This document shows positions 61,143-64,000 of a DNA stretch of 64,000 bases, in pieces. The stretch lies in NCBI GenBank assembly GCA_905250075.1, contig CAJNOP010000654.1, forward strand, positions 56,148-120,147, read 5' to 3'. Both the position numbers and the translations under genes were made by a program. The DNA is from Rotaria sp. Silwood1. Taxonomy: Eukaryota; Rotifera; Eurotatoria; Philodinida; Philodinidae. The notes beneath the pieces were generated by a model. That model saw only the letters and a list, made by a program, of their open reading frames with translations, was not told where the DNA came from and did not search any database. The stretch's first letter is position 1. Every line of letters starts with the position of its first letter.

Positions 61143-63190
61143 TTAAATGTAAATTCTAATAAATGCATCGATTCCTCGTCGACATATTGGACACAATCGC
61201 AGTGAATGACCACATGCGACACATGTTGCCATGTGCCCACATGGTATACAAGCTAATTGTTTTCCTTCTGTCAGACATAGAACACAAAGATTCGATGGTT
61301 CTGAATTAGTTGATTGACTTCGATCATTGATAGTAGTTATTTGTTTATGTGTTTGTGTTTCACGTTCAATACCACTGCTTGTTGATTTTGATGTTGAGTG
61401 AATAGAAGATTGAGAAGTTGTAGATTGATTTGTTAATGGCTGCAATGATGTTGTCATTTCAACACCTGTACGATTGTGTACGGATTGAGCTGCATTAGAT
61501 ACAGTTGATGTTTGTTCACACATTCCTGTCTCTAGAGAATAAAAACCTTAAAATGAGGAATGTACCTAGAACAAACTCACCATTTTGTTCTCGGATTTGT
61601 TTCATTTTAATACTTGGTATAACAATATTTTCTTTTTTGCCATCAATATGCTCGATTTGTTTTCGAAGAATTAAGCAAGCAACATACAAATCACAGTCGG
61701 ACACAAAATCATCACCTGAATAAATTATTCAAAAACAAAATACGAAGGACAATATGTTATTGATTAACGCACGTTTTATTCGTAATTGATCTTCCCAACA
61801 TCGTTTAATGATAGATAATTTAAAATTTTGATCCAATAAACGTTGTGACATCGATAAGTCTAATCGTGCAGCGACGAGTCTGGATAAAGTATTTTCATCA
61901 GGTATTAATAATTGTCCACTATTTGCTGTTGCATTAATATGTACCAGATTATTTGAGGCTGTTTTTTCTCTTAATTCGCTAGCTCTAGCACGTTCTATCA
62001 AGGAAAACATGAATCAATTTTAACTAAAAATTTATAATTTTTCAAAACTTACCTTGTTGTATTCGTTTAGATTCTTGAATTTTATGATATAATTCTTCAC
62101 CACATAATTGTCTAGCATATGCACAATATGGAAACCAACGAGCATGTTCAATCATTGGATTATCATTCGAACCCCAATTTTGTAATGATCCATTACAATA
62201 AAAGCAAGTAACAATGGTTTTTGCACCTGTAAAGAAAAATCCTGCTCGAACTAAATGATCTACCGATGGTAAATCTTCATTTGGCCAAGTAGCGAATGAT
62301 GCATGACGTTTTGGTATTTCGGAATAAGCAGGATTACAAGATGCTCTGTACACAATATCACTAGGTCGTAATGAGCTGAGATTATTTGATATCGATGAAG
62401 CAATGCCTGTAGTTGTTGTCAGTGAACTTTCGTTGACAATAATTATTGGTAAAGGTATAGGACGCATCAACCTTGTTTTGACATATATACAATTAGGTGA
62501 TAGTATTTTATGTAATTCACATGGATCATCTATATGTGGTGTCCATTGCTGACAAATAAGATTACAATAGATACATATTACTCGATCACCAACATTGCAA
62601 TTAAAAAATCCAGCTTCAATCATTTGTGCACTTGATGGAACAGTATGATGTGGCCAATGAGAAAAGGTACGTCTTCGTACTTGTTGAAGTGAATCACTTT
62701 CAAATAAAGTATTTGATACAGATCGGAAACCCAATGTTTCTATTGTTTGACGTTTAGAAGTATTTTCTTCTGCAGTTGATACAGATGCATTTCGAGTACC
62801 AGTTGTTGATGACATGGAAGACGCCAATACATCTGATGATAAAGTTGGTACTGTAGAGAGCACAAATGAGCAATCAGGTTGACATTTCGAATGAATAGTA
62901 AATGAATTCATATCTAATGTCCAATTGGATACCTCAACTCCACAATCTTTACAACGAGCTGTATCTCCATCACCTATATATTTAAAACCGGCAGCAGCCA
63001 TAGAGTAGACAGCGTGAACGCCTGGTCTCTTTATTGATTTAACTAGTGTTTGAATTTGATTAATGATTATAGCAAGAGTTTGAGAACCTTCTTTTTTCTT
63101 ATCGAATAGTTTCGATGAATCATCCATTGATTTGTATTTATTAGATGCACCATTCAAAGGTTCGGTTGGAATTTTGGCTGTGATCGACAT
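61143..63190 (-). CDS. Inhibitor of apoptosis protein, three BIR domains and RING, 4 exons
   Basis: Exons on the minus strand are 63190-62053, 61994-61773, 61715-61581 and 61531-61143, with introns of 49-58 nt and consistent phases, giving 627 residues. BIR1 has zinc ligands C80, C83, H100 and C107 but lacks the usual N-terminal R..TF.nWP start. BIR2 (about 174-238) starts RRRTFSHWP with C206, C209, H227, C234. BIR3 (about 295-360) starts RHASFATWP with C329, C332, H349, C356. Exons 2-3 encode a helical region (ENTLSRLVAARLDLSMSQRL and following) that may be a UBA-like fold. The C-terminal C3HC4 RING has C581, C584, C596, H598, C602, C605, C612, C615. This is the XIAP/cIAP architecture: caspase or IAP-antagonist binding by BIRs and E3 ubiquitin ligase activity by the RING, in the cytosol. 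All zinc ligands are intact. Confidence 0.93.
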
Positions 63191-64000
63191 TTTGCTTTAG
63201 CTATCTAATAAAATCTAAAGGAGATATTATTTATAAATGAACATTTGATTCATGAAAATTTCGAGCAGATTTTATCCATTCAAACGATCTCACCAAGTAT
63301 TCCTTAAAGCATAAAATAGAATCTAATTACTAAAAAGAACAGAGCTGGACATAATACTAAAACTCGATCCACTGAGAATTTCCATCTAAGATTACTGCAA
63401 TCATCAGTAAAAAGTTTGCTGACTCGTTTGGTAACGTTTTTTAGTAAGGCGAAAATGATTTGAGTATTTATAGCTCACTATACAATCGCTATATGACACT
63501 CATAAAATTTTCATATGATATGAGTTTACTCACTGACTAAATTGCACACGTATGAAATTATTCCTGATGGAAAAATTTTCCTCCTAATAATGATTGCACT
63601 CGATATATATATATACACTAAACTTTATTGTAATTAATCTGCAATTATATATATTAGTTGACAAAGAATATCTAAGATATGAGAATATTCAAGCATGTTA
63701 AAACAAAAACATCTATGAGAGAGAGACAATGAATAATAAGACAGTAAAGGAAAATACATGCAATAGAATGAGAAATATGTAAAAAAAACACATTTGTGAG
63801 CACCAAAAACGGTACTTCTTGACTCAAACAACAGCATTCGAGTTTCCAAAAAAGGAAATTTCCTTCATAAAACATCAAATTTCGGAAATTCCTGAAATTT
63901 CTATAATCTTTAGAAGATAGGATCTTCTTTTCTCTAGAGAATACATAGATATGTTCATATAAATTTTGTGGAAATTTCGGTTATTTGTGAAAATTTCTAT
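63191..64000. other. Upstream region of the IAP gene; possible repeat at right edge
   Basis: AT-rich 5' flank. From about 63840, GGAAATTTCCTT, TTTCGGAAATTCCTGAAATTTC and GTGGAAATTTCGG resemble the GGAATTCC-rich interior of the MITE at 53690. This could be the start of a related element cut off by the window edge. Confidence 0.4.

Noticed and set aside
1-64000. tRNA, rRNA or CRISPR features
   Set aside because: No cloverleaf with a GGTTCRANTCC-type T-loop in context was recognised by eye, no rRNA core sequences, and no regularly spaced short direct repeats of CRISPR type.

Overview
The window looks like AT-rich nuclear DNA of an invertebrate animal, most likely a bdelloid rotifer. The reasons are: spliceosomal genes with many introns of about 50 nt; animal-type genes (a three-BIR/RING inhibitor of apoptosis, an SLC52-type riboflavin transporter, archaemetzincin, nucleoredoxin); and many arrays built on TGTGGG/GTGTGG, the hexamer reported as the bdelloid telomere repeat. 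No bacterial-type operon, CRISPR array, rRNA or convincing tRNA was seen. There is one assembly gap of 100 N (15334-15433).

Layout. 1-2473: no recognisable gene. 2474-5091 (+): five-exon F-box/DUF1399 (glycine-rich-domain-like) gene. 6050-8310: diverged ~110-120 bp repeat array interrupted by a 993 bp hAT-like non-autonomous element with a perfect 8 bp target duplication. 10915-15194 (+): five-exon FUSC/aromatic-acid-exporter-like membrane protein whose third exon is preceded by an insertion-swollen intron. 15434-15693 (-): 5' end of a nucleoredoxin-like gene cut by the gap. 17811-22216 (-): GH3-domain acyl-acid-amido-synthetase-like gene split by a 2.5 kb intron that holds a dead Tc1/mariner-type transposase. 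22.8-28.3 kb: repeats (foldback element with a minisatellite core, tandem duplications, telomere-like hairpins). 28927-30537 (+): intronless, membrane-anchored 5'-nucleotidase-type phosphoesterase. 32.29-37.16 kb: large nested inverted-repeat element. 39382-40897 (-): four-exon riboflavin transporter. 41-46.8 kb: AT-rich region with a few orphan coding-like pieces. 47047-47855 (-): archaemetzincin pseudogene. 48856-49794 (-): secreted Thr-rich-stalk protein. 50165-50742 (+): broken Penelope-like GIY-YIG endonuclease remnant directly abutting a telomere-like hairpin. 51990-52691: 702 bp MITE with ~270 bp inverted arms. 53005-58253 (+): type II membrane protein with mucin-like stalk and two laminin-G-like domains, carrying one in-frame TGA. 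61143-63190 (-): IAP/BIRC gene.

The genes do not form an evident pathway. Gene spacing, swollen introns, dense miniature and foldback elements, a Penelope-like remnant and roughly nine telomere-like G-rich/C-rich inverted repeats point to a repeat-rich, perhaps formerly subtelomeric, region. The most unusual signal is that dispersed family of GTGTGG-arm hairpins: several have TAGGGTGTGG/CCACACCCTA-like ends, and they lie inside an intron, inside another transposon, beside a retroelement fragment and between genes.
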